Origin: Rhipicephalus microplus
Lineage: Eukaryota; Arthropoda; Arachnida; Ixodida; Ixodidae
Length of the DNA: 64,000 nt
Assembly (NCBI RefSeq): GCF_043290135.1
Contig: NC_134701.1
Span: forward strand, 8,958,001 to 9,022,000
Direction of reading: 5' to 3'
In this document: piece by piece, positions 1 to 5,992 of the stretch
How the letters are laid out: each line of letters begins with the position of its first letter
Numbering within the stretch: position 1 is the first letter of the stretch
Notes under the pieces: generated by a model
The model's database searches: none
The model's input: only the letters and a program-made list of their open reading frames with translations
What the model was told of the DNA's origin: nothing
Translations under genes and position numbers: made by a program

Positions 1-15
1 GAGTAGAGCAGGACT

Positions 16-89
16 GTCTCCGTGGCGCAATTGGCTAGCGCGATCGGCTGTTAACCGAAATGTTGGAGGTTCGAGCCCACCCGGTGGTG
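16..89 (+). tRNA. tRNA-Asn(GTT)-like gene, unit 1 (reference unit)
   Basis: Folds as a clover-leaf with a 7-bp acceptor stem (GTCTCCG against CGGTGGT: two G-U pairs and one U-U clash), a 4-bp D stem GCGC/GCGC with no mismatch, an anticodon stem ATCGG/CCGAA with an A-A clash at the base, loop CTGTTAA with anticodon GTT, and a T stem GGAGG/CCACC with a central A-A clash around TTCGAGC. There is no intron and no encoded CCA. The length of 74 nt including the discriminator base equals that of animal tRNA-Asn, and the D arm, anticodon loop and T loop are Asn-like. Most units share these traits; later entries give only differences. This unit has an A-to-T change before GTT in the variable region (ATGTT). 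It may be a tRNA or a transcribed pseudo-tRNA. Confidence 0.7.
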
Positions 90-98
90 GTGCGGCGC

Positions 99-107
99 TT
101 TTTTTTT
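99..107 (+). terminator. Pol III T-run terminator of unit 1
   Basis: Nine Ts start 10 nt after the tRNA 3' end. Nearly all units have an equivalent run: eight Ts in most A-type units, six in B-type units, TTTTATTTC in another subtype. All keep at least four Ts, the usual minimum for Pol III termination, so short transcripts of about 90 to 100 nt are expected. Confidence 0.7.
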
Positions 108-164
108 CTTTGGGGCGATAGCTCTGAAGAAATGGCCTGACGGTGGTGAGAGTGGAGCACGATT

Positions 165-238
165 GTCTCCGTTGCGCAATGGGCTAGCGCGATCGGCTGT
201 TAACCGAAAGGTTGTAGTTTCGAGCCCTCCCGGGAGTG
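165..238 (+). tRNA. tRNA-Asn(GTT)-like gene, unit 2 (B-type 3' end)
   Basis: Anticodon GTT. The 3' half is of the second subtype, CCCTCCCGGGAGTGG, followed by TGTGTTGC and six Ts. The A box is altered (TTGCGC instead of TGGCGC), and the T stem reads GTAGT/CCTCC, which lacks the near-universal G53-C61 pair. It is probably a poorer tRNA candidate than unit 1. Confidence 0.55.
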
Positions 239-275
239 GTGTGTTGCTTTTTTCTTTGTGGTAATAGCTTTGAAG

Positions 276-279
276 ATAT
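276..279 (+). promoter_or_regulatory. TATA-like element upstream of unit 3
   Basis: GATAT occurs in nearly every spacer; here ATAT lies 35 to 32 bp before the tRNA start at 311. Many eukaryotic tRNA genes have an AT-rich element at about this distance, where TFIIIB binds. The position is seen in the sequence; the function is inferred. Confidence 0.4.
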
Positions 280-310
280 GTTCTGATGGTGGTGAGAGTG
301 GAGCAGGACT

Positions 311-384
311 GTCTCCATGGCTCAATTGGCTAGCGCGATTGGCTGTTAACCGAAAGGTTGGAGTTTCGAGCCCACCCGGTGGTG
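311..384 (+). tRNA. tRNA-Asn(GTT)-like gene, unit 3
   Basis: Anticodon GTT. The anticodon stem is ATTGG/CCGAA, so one pair becomes G-U. The acceptor 5' strand ends in A instead of G and the D stem starts GCTC. The T-stem 5' strand is GGAGT before CCACC, two mismatches. Confidence 0.55.
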
Positions 385-458
385 GTGCGGCACTTTTTTT
401 TCTTTGGGCTGATAGCTCTGTAGAAATGTTCTGACGGTGGTGAGAGTGGAGCAGGACT

Positions 459-532
459 GTCTCTGTGGCGCAATTGGCTAGCACGATCGGCTGTTAACCG
501 AAAGGTTGGAGGTACGAGCCCACCCGGTGGTG
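459..532 (+). tRNA. tRNA-Asn(GTT)-like gene, unit 4
   Basis: Anticodon GTT. The acceptor 5' strand is GTCTCTG, identical to the usual animal tRNA-Asn start. The D arm is GCGC with GCAC on the other side, which weakens one pair. The B box is GGTACGAGCCC, with one change from consensus. Confidence 0.6.
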
Positions 533-606
533 GTGCGGCGCTTTTATTTTCTTTGGGCTGATAGCTCTGAAGAAATGTTCTGACTTGGTGAGAGTGGAGC
601 AGGACT

Positions 607-680
607 GTTTCCGTGGCACAATTGGCTAGCGCGATCGGCTGTTAACCGAAAAGTTGGAGGTTCGAGCTCTCCCGGTGGTG
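607..680 (+). tRNA. tRNA-Asn(GTT)-like gene, unit 5
   Basis: Anticodon GTT. The acceptor starts GTTTCCG and the D stem is GCAC. The T stem has TCTCC on the 3' side, which restores the A-U pair that most units lack (GGAGG against TCTCC, with one G-U). Confidence 0.6.
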
Positions 681-753
681 GTGCGGCGCTTTTTTTCTTT
701 GCACTGACAGCTTTGAAGATATGTTCTGATGGTGGTGAGAGTGGAGCTGGACT

Positions 754-827
754 GTCTCCGTGGCGCAATTGGCTAGAGCGATCGGCTGTCAACCGAAAGG
801 TTGGAGTTTCGAGCTCTCCCGGAAGTG
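754..827 (+). tRNA. tRNA-like gene with GTC (Asp) anticodon, unit 6
   Basis: The anticodon loop is CTGTCAA, so the anticodon reads GTC in place of GTT while the body stays Asn-like. The 3' side is GCTCTCCCGGAAGTGG. The same GTC change recurs in several other units (for example starts 4444 and 10196). Whether it is charged, and with what, cannot be told. Confidence 0.55.
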
Positions 828-899
828 GTGTGTTGCTTTTTTCTTTGCACTGACAGCTTTGAAGATATGTTCTGATGGTGGTGAGAGCGGAGCAGGACT

Positions 900-973
900 G
901 TCTCCATGGCGCAATTGGCTAGCGCGATCGGCTGTTAACCGAAAGGTTGGAGGTTCGAGCCCACCCGGTGGTG
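900..973 (+). tRNA. tRNA-Asn(GTT)-like gene, unit 7
   Basis: Anticodon GTT, with GGTTCGAGCCC as a consensus B box. The acceptor 5' strand ends CCA instead of CCG. Confidence 0.65.
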
Positions 974-1047
974 GTGCGGCGCTTTTTTTTCTTTGCGCTA
1001 ATAGCTTTGAAGATATGTCCTGATGGTGTTGAGAGTGGAGCAAGAAT

Positions 1048-1121
1048 GTCTCCGTGGCGCAATGGGCTAGCGCGATCGGCTGTTAACCGAAACGTTGGAG
1101 TTTCGAGCCCTCCCGGGAGTG
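1048..1121 (+). tRNA. tRNA-Asn(GTT)-like gene, unit 8 (B-type 3' end)
   Basis: Anticodon GTT. The D loop has TGGG in place of TTGG. The variable region is ACGTT. The 3' end is CCCTCCCGGGAGTGG. Confidence 0.55.
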
Positions 1122-1193
1122 GTGTGTTGCTTTTTTCTTTGTGGTAATAGCTTTGAAGATATGTTCTGATGGTGGTGAGAGTGGAGCAGGACT

Positions 1194-1267
1194 GTCTCCA
1201 TGGCGCAATTGGCTAGCGCGATCGGCTGTTAACCGAAAGGTTGGAGGTTCGAGCCCACCCGGTGGTG
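1194..1267 (+). tRNA. tRNA-Asn(GTT)-like gene, unit 9
   Basis: Anticodon GTT. It is like unit 7, with the acceptor 5' strand GTCTCCA. Confidence 0.65.
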
Positions 1268-1348
1268 GTGCGGCGCTTTTTTTTCTTTGGGCTGATAGCT
1301 TTGAAGATATAATCTGATGGTGGTGAGAGTAGAGCAGGACTGTCTCCG

Positions 1349-1360
1349 TGGCGCAATTGG
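1349..1360 (+). promoter_or_regulatory. Internal A box of unit 10
   Basis: TGGCGCAATTGG fits the Pol III A-box consensus TRGCNNARYNNG at every position. Most units have this same sequence. Recurrent alternatives are TTGCGC, TTGTGC and TGACGC variants. Confidence 0.7.
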
Positions 1361-1393
1361 CTAGCGCGATCGGCTGTTAACCGAAATGTTGGA

Positions 1394-1404
1394 GGTTCGA
1401 GCCC
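1394..1404 (+). promoter_or_regulatory. Internal B box of unit 10
   Basis: GGTTCGAGCCC fits the B-box consensus GGTTCGANNCC exactly. A large class of units instead has GTTTCGAGCC, which loses the first conserved G, and some have GATTCGAGCC. Confidence 0.7.
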
Positions 1405-1490
1405 ACCCGGTGGTGGTGCGGCGCTTTTTTTTTCTTTGGGGCGATAGCTCTGAAGAAATGGTCTGACGGTGGTGAGAGTGGAGCACGATT

Positions 1491-1564
1491 GTCTCGGTGG
1501 CGCAGTTGGCTAGCGCGATCGGCTGTTAACCGAAAGGTTGGAGGTTCGAGCCCACCCGGTGATG
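1491..1564 (+). tRNA. tRNA-Asn(GTT)-like gene, unit 11
   Basis: Anticodon GTT. It starts GTCTCGG and has GCGCAGTTGG in the D arm. The 3' end is CGGTGATGGTGTGGCGC, a third tail subtype that recurs many times along the array. Confidence 0.65.
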
Positions 1565-1638
1565 GTGTGGCGCTTTTTTTTCTTTGTGCTGATAGCTTTG
1601 AAGATATGTTCTGATGGTGGTGAGAGTGGAGCAGGACT

Positions 1639-1712
1639 GTCTCCGTGGCGCAATTGGCTAGCGCGATCGGCTGTAAACCGAAAGGTTGGAGTTTCGAGCT
1701 CTCCCGGGAGTG
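1639..1712 (+). tRNA. tRNA-like gene with GTA (Tyr) anticodon, unit 12
   Basis: The anticodon loop is CTGTAAA, so the anticodon reads GTA. The T stem is GGAGT with TCTCC. The same change occurs in units at about 5183, 7396, 15504, 16681, 27432, 46283, 52893 and 57605. It lacks the intron usual in nuclear tRNA-Tyr, which argues that it is a mutated Asn unit. Confidence 0.55.
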
Positions 1713-1784
1713 GTGTGTTGCTTTTTTCTTTGCACTGACAGCTTTGAAGATATGTTCTGATGGTGGTGAGAGCGGAGCAGGACT

Positions 1785-1858
1785 GTCTCCATGGCGCAAT
1801 TGGCTAGCGCGATCGGCTGTTAACCGAAAGGTTGGAGGTTCGAGCCCACCCGGTGGTG
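1785..1858 (+). tRNA. tRNA-Asn(GTT)-like gene, unit 13
   Basis: Anticodon GTT, identical in type to unit 7. It is followed by the CTTTGCGCTAATAGC spacer subtype. Confidence 0.65.
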
Positions 1859-1932
1859 GTGCGGCGCTTTTTTTTCTTTGCGCTAATAGCTTTGAAGATA
1901 TGTCCTGATGGTGTTGAGAGTGGAGCAAGACT

Positions 1933-2006
1933 GTCTCCGTTGCGCAATGGGCTAGCGCGATCGGCTGTTAACCGAAAGGTTGTAGTTTCGAGCCCTCCCG
2001 GGAGTG
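1933..2006 (+). tRNA. tRNA-Asn(GTT)-like gene, unit 14 (B-type 3' end)
   Basis: Anticodon GTT. It has the altered A box TTGCGC and GTAGT in the T stem, like unit 2. Confidence 0.5.
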
Positions 2007-2078
2007 GTGTGTTGCTTTTTTCTTTGTGGTAATAGCTTTGAAGATATGTTCTGATGGTGGTGAGAGTGGAGCAGGACT

Positions 2079-2152
2079 GTCTCCATGGCGCAATTGGCTA
2101 GCGCGATTGGCTGTTAACCGAAAGGTTGGAGTTTCGAGCCCACCCGGTGGTG
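2079..2152 (+). tRNA. tRNA-Asn(GTT)-like gene, unit 15
   Basis: Anticodon GTT with stem ATTGG. The T stem is GGAGT/CCACC with two mismatches. Confidence 0.55.
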
Positions 2153-2226
2153 GTGCGGCGCTTTTTTTTCTTTGGGCTGATAGCTCTGTAGAAATGTTCT
2201 GACGGTGGTGAGAGTGGAGCAGGACT

Positions 2227-2300
2227 GTCTCTGTGGCGCAATTGGCTAGCACGATCGGCTGTTAACCGAAAGGTTGGAGGTTCGAGCCCACCCGGTGGTG
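2227..2300 (+). tRNA. tRNA-Asn(GTT)-like gene, unit 16
   Basis: Anticodon GTT. It starts GTCTCTG, as in common animal tRNA-Asn, and has GCAC in the D-stem 3' strand. Confidence 0.62.
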
Positions 2301-2374
2301 GTGCGGCGCTTTTTTTTCTTTGGGCTGATAGCTCTGAAGAAATGTTCTGACGGTGGTGAGAGTGAAGCAGGACT

Positions 2375-2448
2375 GTTTCCGTGGCACAATTGGCTAGCGC
2401 GTTCGGCTGTTAACCGAAAAGTTGGAGGTTCGAGCTCTCCCGGTGGTG
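2375..2448 (+). tRNA. tRNA-Asn(GTT)-like gene, unit 17, with repaired anticodon and T stems
   Basis: The anticodon stem is TTCGG/CCGAA, fully paired as in standard tRNA-Asn, unlike the ATCGG of almost every other unit. The T stem GGAGG/TCTCC pairs throughout with one G-U. The only other copy noticed is its higher-order duplicate at 5919-5992. This pair looks closest to a functional tRNA body in the window, apart from its GTTTCCG acceptor strand and GCAC D stem. Confidence 0.65.
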
Positions 2449-2521
2449 GTGCGGCGCTTTTTTTCTGTGGGCTGATAGCTTTGAAGATATGTTGTGATAG
2501 TGGTGAGAGTACAGGAGGACT

Positions 2522-2595
2522 GTCTCCGTGGCGCAATTGGCTGGCGTGATCGGCTGTTAACCGAAAAGTTGGAGGTTCGAGCCCACCCGGTGGTG
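2522..2595 (+). tRNA. tRNA-Asn(GTT)-like gene, unit 18
   Basis: Anticodon GTT. The D arm reads GGCTGGCGTG, so one D-stem pair becomes a U-G type pair. Confidence 0.6.
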
Positions 2596-2669
2596 GTGCG
2601 GCGCTTTTTTTTCTTTGGGCTGATAGCTTTGAAGATATGTTCTGATGGTGGTGAGAGTCGAGCAGGACT

Positions 2670-2743
2670 GTCTCCGTGGCGCAGTTGGCTGGCGCGATCG
2701 GCTGTTAACCGAAAGGTTGGAGGTTCGAGCCCACCCGGTGATG
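2670..2743 (+). tRNA. tRNA-Asn(GTT)-like gene, unit 19
   Basis: Anticodon GTT, with GGCTGGCGCG in the D loop. The tail is CGGTGATGGTGTGGCTC, followed by seven Ts. Confidence 0.62.
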
Positions 2744-2816
2744 GTGTGGCTCTTTTTTTCTTTGTGCTGATAGCTTTGAAGTTATGTTCTGACGGTGGTG
2801 AGAGTTGAGCAGGACT

Positions 2817-2890
2817 GTCTCCGTGGCGCAATTGGCTAGCGCGATCAGCTGTTAACCGAAAGGTTGGAGGTTCGAGCCCACCCGGTGGTG
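2817..2890 (+). tRNA. tRNA-Asn(GTT)-like gene, unit 20
   Basis: Anticodon GTT. The anticodon stem is ATCAG, adding an A-C clash to the usual A-A clash. Confidence 0.5.
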
Positions 2891-2966
2891 GTGCGGCGCT
2901 TTTTTTTTTCTTTGGGGCGATAGCTCTGAAGAAATGGTCTGACGGTGGTGAGAGTGGAGCACGATT

Positions 2967-3040
2967 GTCTCGGTGGCGCAGTTGGCTAGCGCGATCGGCT
3001 GTTCACCGAAAGGTTGGAGGTTCGAGCCCACCCGGTGATC
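2967..3040 (+). tRNA. tRNA-Asn(GTT)-like gene, unit 21
   Basis: Anticodon GTT, but the loop is CTGTTCA, so the base after the anticodon is C instead of the usual purine. It starts GTCTCGG. The tail has GTGATCGTGTGCGC, one base shorter than related units. Confidence 0.5.
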
Positions 3041-3113
3041 GTGTGCGCTTTTTTTTCTTTGTGCTGATAGCTTTGAAGATATGTTCAGATGGTGGTGAGA
3101 GTGGAGCTGGACT

Positions 3114-3187
3114 GTCTCCGTGGCGCAATCGGCTAGCGCGATTGGCTGTTAACCGAAAAGTTGGAGGTTCGAGCCCACCCGGTGGTG
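3114..3187 (+). tRNA. tRNA-Asn(GTT)-like gene, unit 22
   Basis: Anticodon GTT with stem ATTGG. The D loop is ATCGGCTA, which matches the usual animal tRNA-Asn AATCGG. Confidence 0.62.
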
Positions 3188-3261
3188 GTGCGGCGCTTTT
3201 TTTTCTTTGGGCTGATAGCTTTGAAGATATGTTCTGATGGTGTTGAGAGTGGAGCAAGAAT

Positions 3262-3335
3262 GTCTCCGTGGCGCAATGGGCTAGCGCGATCGGCTGTTAA
3301 CCGAAACGTTGGCGTTTCGAGCCCTCCCGGGAGTG
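3262..3335 (+). tRNA. tRNA-Asn(GTT)-like gene, unit 23 (B-type 3' end)
   Basis: Anticodon GTT. The variable region is ACGTT and the T stem starts GGCGT. The 3' end is CCCTCCCGGGAGTGG. Confidence 0.5.
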
Positions 3336-3407
3336 GTGTGTTGCTTTTTTCTTTGTGGTAATAGCTTTGAAGATATGTTCTGATGGTGGTGAGAGTGGAG
3401 CAGGACT

Positions 3408-3481
3408 GTCTCCATGGCGCAATTGGCTAGCGCGATCGGCTGTTAACCGAAAGGTTGGAGGTTCGAGCCCACCCGGTGGTG
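3408..3481 (+). tRNA. tRNA-Asn(GTT)-like gene, unit 24 (last of the first 24-unit block)
   Basis: Anticodon GTT, of the unit 7 type. The next tRNA start, 3556, is 3540 bp after unit 1 and begins the second copy of the higher-order repeat. Confidence 0.65.
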
Positions 3482-4443
3482 GTGCGGCGCTTTTTTTTCT
3501 TTGGGCTGATAGCTTTGAAGATCTAATCTGATGGTGGTGAGAGTAGAGCAGGACTGTCTCCGTGGCGCAATTGGCTAGCGCGATCGGCTGTTAACCGAAA
3601 TGTTGGAGGTTCGAGCCCACCCGGTGGTGGTGCGGCGCTTTTTTTTTCTTTGGGGCGATAGCTCTGAAGAAATGGTCTGACGGTGGTGAGAGTGGAGCAC
3701 GATTGTCTCCGTTGCGCAATGGGCTAGCGCGATCGGCTGTTAACCGAAAGGTTGTAGTTTCGAGCCCTCCCGGGAGTGGTGTGTTGCTTTTTTCTTTGTG
3801 GTAATAGCTTTGAAGATATGTTCTGATGGTGGTGAGAGTGGAGCAGGACTGTCTCCAAGGCGCAATTGGCTAGCGCGATTGGCTGTTAACCGAAAGGTTG
3901 GAGTTTCGAGCCCACCCGGTGGTGGTGCGGCGCTTTTTTTTCTTTGGGCTGATAGCTCTGTAGAAATGTTCTGACGGTGGTGAGAGTGGAGCAGGACTGT
4001 CTCTGTGGCGCAATTGGCTAGCACGATCGGCTGTTAACCGAAAGGTTGGAGGTTCGAGCCCACCCGGTGGTGGTGCGGCGCTTTTATTTTCTTTGGGCTG
4101 ATAGCTCTGAAGAAATGTTCTGACTTGGTGAGAGTGGAGCAGGACTGTTTCCGTGGCACAATTGGCTAGCGCGATCGGCTGTTAACCGAAAAGTTGGAGG
4201 TTCGAGCTCTCCCGGTGGTGGTGCGGCGCTTTTTTTCTTTGGGCTGATAGCTTTGAAGATATAATCTGATGGTGGTGAGAGTAGAGCAGGACTGTCTCCG
4301 TGGCGCAATTGGCTAGCGCGATCGGCTGTTAACCGAAATGTTGGAGGTTCGAGCCCACCCGGTGGTGGTGCGGCGCTTTTTTTTTTCTTTGGGGCGATAG
4401 CTCTGAAGAAATGGTCTGACGGTGGTGAGAGTGGAGCACGATT

Positions 4444-4517
4444 GTCTCGGTGGCGCAGTTGGCTAGCGCGATCGGCTGTCAACCGAAAGGTTGGAGGTTC
4501 GAGCCCACCCGGTGGTG
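4444..4517 (+). tRNA. tRNA-like gene with GTC (Asp) anticodon
   Basis: The loop is CTGTCAA. The unit starts GTCTCGG and has an A-type 3' end, a combination different from the GTC unit at 754. GTC therefore sits on more than one unit background, through separate mutation or conversion. Confidence 0.5.
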
Positions 4518-5918
4518 GTGCGGCGCTTTTTTTTCTTTGCGCTAATAGCTTTGAAGATATGTCCTGATGGTGTTGAGAGTGGAGCAAGAATGTCTCCGTG
4601 GCGCAATGGGCTAGCGCGATCGGCTGTTAACCGAAACGTTGGAGTTTCGAGCCCTCCCGGGAGTGGTGTGTTGCTTTTTTCTTTGTGGTAATAGCTTTGA
4701 AGATATGTTCTGATGGTGGTGAGAGTGGAGCAGGACTGTCTCCATGGCGCAATTGGCTAGCGCGATCGGCTGTTAACCGAACGGTTGGAGGTTCGAGCCC
4801 ACCCGGTGGTGGTGCGGCGCTTTTTTTTCTTTAGGCTGATAGCTTTGAAGATATAATCTGATGGTGGTGAGAGTAGAGCAGGACTGTCTCCGTGGCGCAA
4901 TTGGCTAGCGCGATCGGCTGTTAACCGAAATGTTGGAGGTTCGAGCCCACCCGGTGGTGGTGCGGCGCTTTTTTTTTCTTTGGGGCGATAGCTCTGAAGA
5001 AATGGTCTGACGGTGGTGAGAGTGGAGCACGATTGTCTCGGTGGCGCAGTTGGCTAGCGCGATCGGCTGTTAACCGAAAGGTTGGAGGTTCGAGCCCACC
5101 CGGTGATGGTGTGGCGCTTTTTTTTCTTTGTGCTGATAGCTTTGAAGATATGTTCTGATGGTGGTGAGAGTGGAGCAGGACTGTCTCCGTGGCGCAACTG
5201 GCTAGCGCGATCGGCTGTAAACCGAAAGGTTGGAGTTTCGAGCTCTCCCGGGAGTGGTGTGTTGCTTTTTTCTTTGCACTGACAGCTTTGAAGATATGTT
5301 CTGATGGTGGTGAGAGTGGAGCAGGACTGTATCCGTGGCGCAATTGGCTAGCGCGATCGGCTGTTAACCGAAAGGTTGGAGGTTCGAGCCCACCCGGTGG
5401 TGGTGCGGCGCTTTTTTTTCTTTGCGCTAATAGCTTTGAAGATATGTCCTGATGGTGTTGAGAGTGGAGCAAGACTGTCTCCGTTGCGCAATGGGCTAGC
5501 GCGATCGGCTGTTAACCGAAAGGTTGTAGTTTCGAGCCCTCCCGGGAGTGGTGTGTTGCTTTTTTCTTTGTGGTAATAGCTTTGAAGATATGTTCTGATG
5601 GTGGTGAGAGTGGAGCAGGACTGTCTCCATGGCGCAATTGGCTAGCGCGATTGGCTGTTAACCGAAAGGTTGGAGTTTCGAGCCCACCCGGTGGTGGTGC
5701 GGCGCTTTTTTTTCTTTGGGCTGATAGCTCTGTAGAAATGTTCTGACGGTGGTGAGAGTGGAGCAGGACTGTCTCTGTGGCGCAATTGGCTAGCACGATC
5801 GGCTGTTAACCGAAAGGTTGGAGGTTCGAGCCCACCCGGTGGTGGTGCGGCGCTTTTTTTTCTTTGGGCTGATAGCTCTGAAGAAATGTTCTGACGGTGG
5901 TGAGAGTGGAGCAGGACT

Positions 5919-5992
5919 GTTTCCGTGGCACAATTGGCTAGCGCGTTCGGCTGTTAACCGAAAAGTTGGAGGTTCGAGCTCTCCCGGTGGTG
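5919..5992 (+). tRNA. tRNA-Asn(GTT)-like gene with repaired anticodon stem (duplicate of unit 17)
   Basis: It has the TTCGG/CCGAA anticodon stem and TCTCC T-stem strand of the unit at 2375, 3544 bp downstream of it, as expected from the block duplication. Confidence 0.65.

Larger units (their letters stand above)
1342..1415 (+). tRNA. tRNA-Asn(GTT)-like gene, unit 10
   Basis: Anticodon GTT. It shares unit 1's ATGTT variable region and consensus A and B boxes. Confidence 0.68.
1..3540 (+). repeat. 24-unit higher-order repeat, copy 1
   Basis: The order of unit variants from position 1 to about 3411 recurs from 3541 to about 6955 with an offset of 3540 to 3544 bp. Marker units that match include those at 165 and 3705, 1491 and 5035, and 2375 and 5919. 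The block may start left of the window. Confidence 0.85.

Noticed and set aside
1639..1712. Genuine tRNA-Tyr genes
   Set aside because: Only the anticodon is changed to GTA; the body is Asn-like and the intron usual in nuclear tRNA-Tyr genes is absent.
1377..1928. Long open frames on both strands across the array (66 to 215 residues, with repeated motifs such as LEPPTFRLTADRASQL or WLARSAVNRKVGGSSPP) as proteins
   Set aside because: They are translations of the tRNA repeat itself. They recur in each unit in several frames and both strands, have no codon-level signal of their own, and such peptides are a familiar artefact of tRNA loci.
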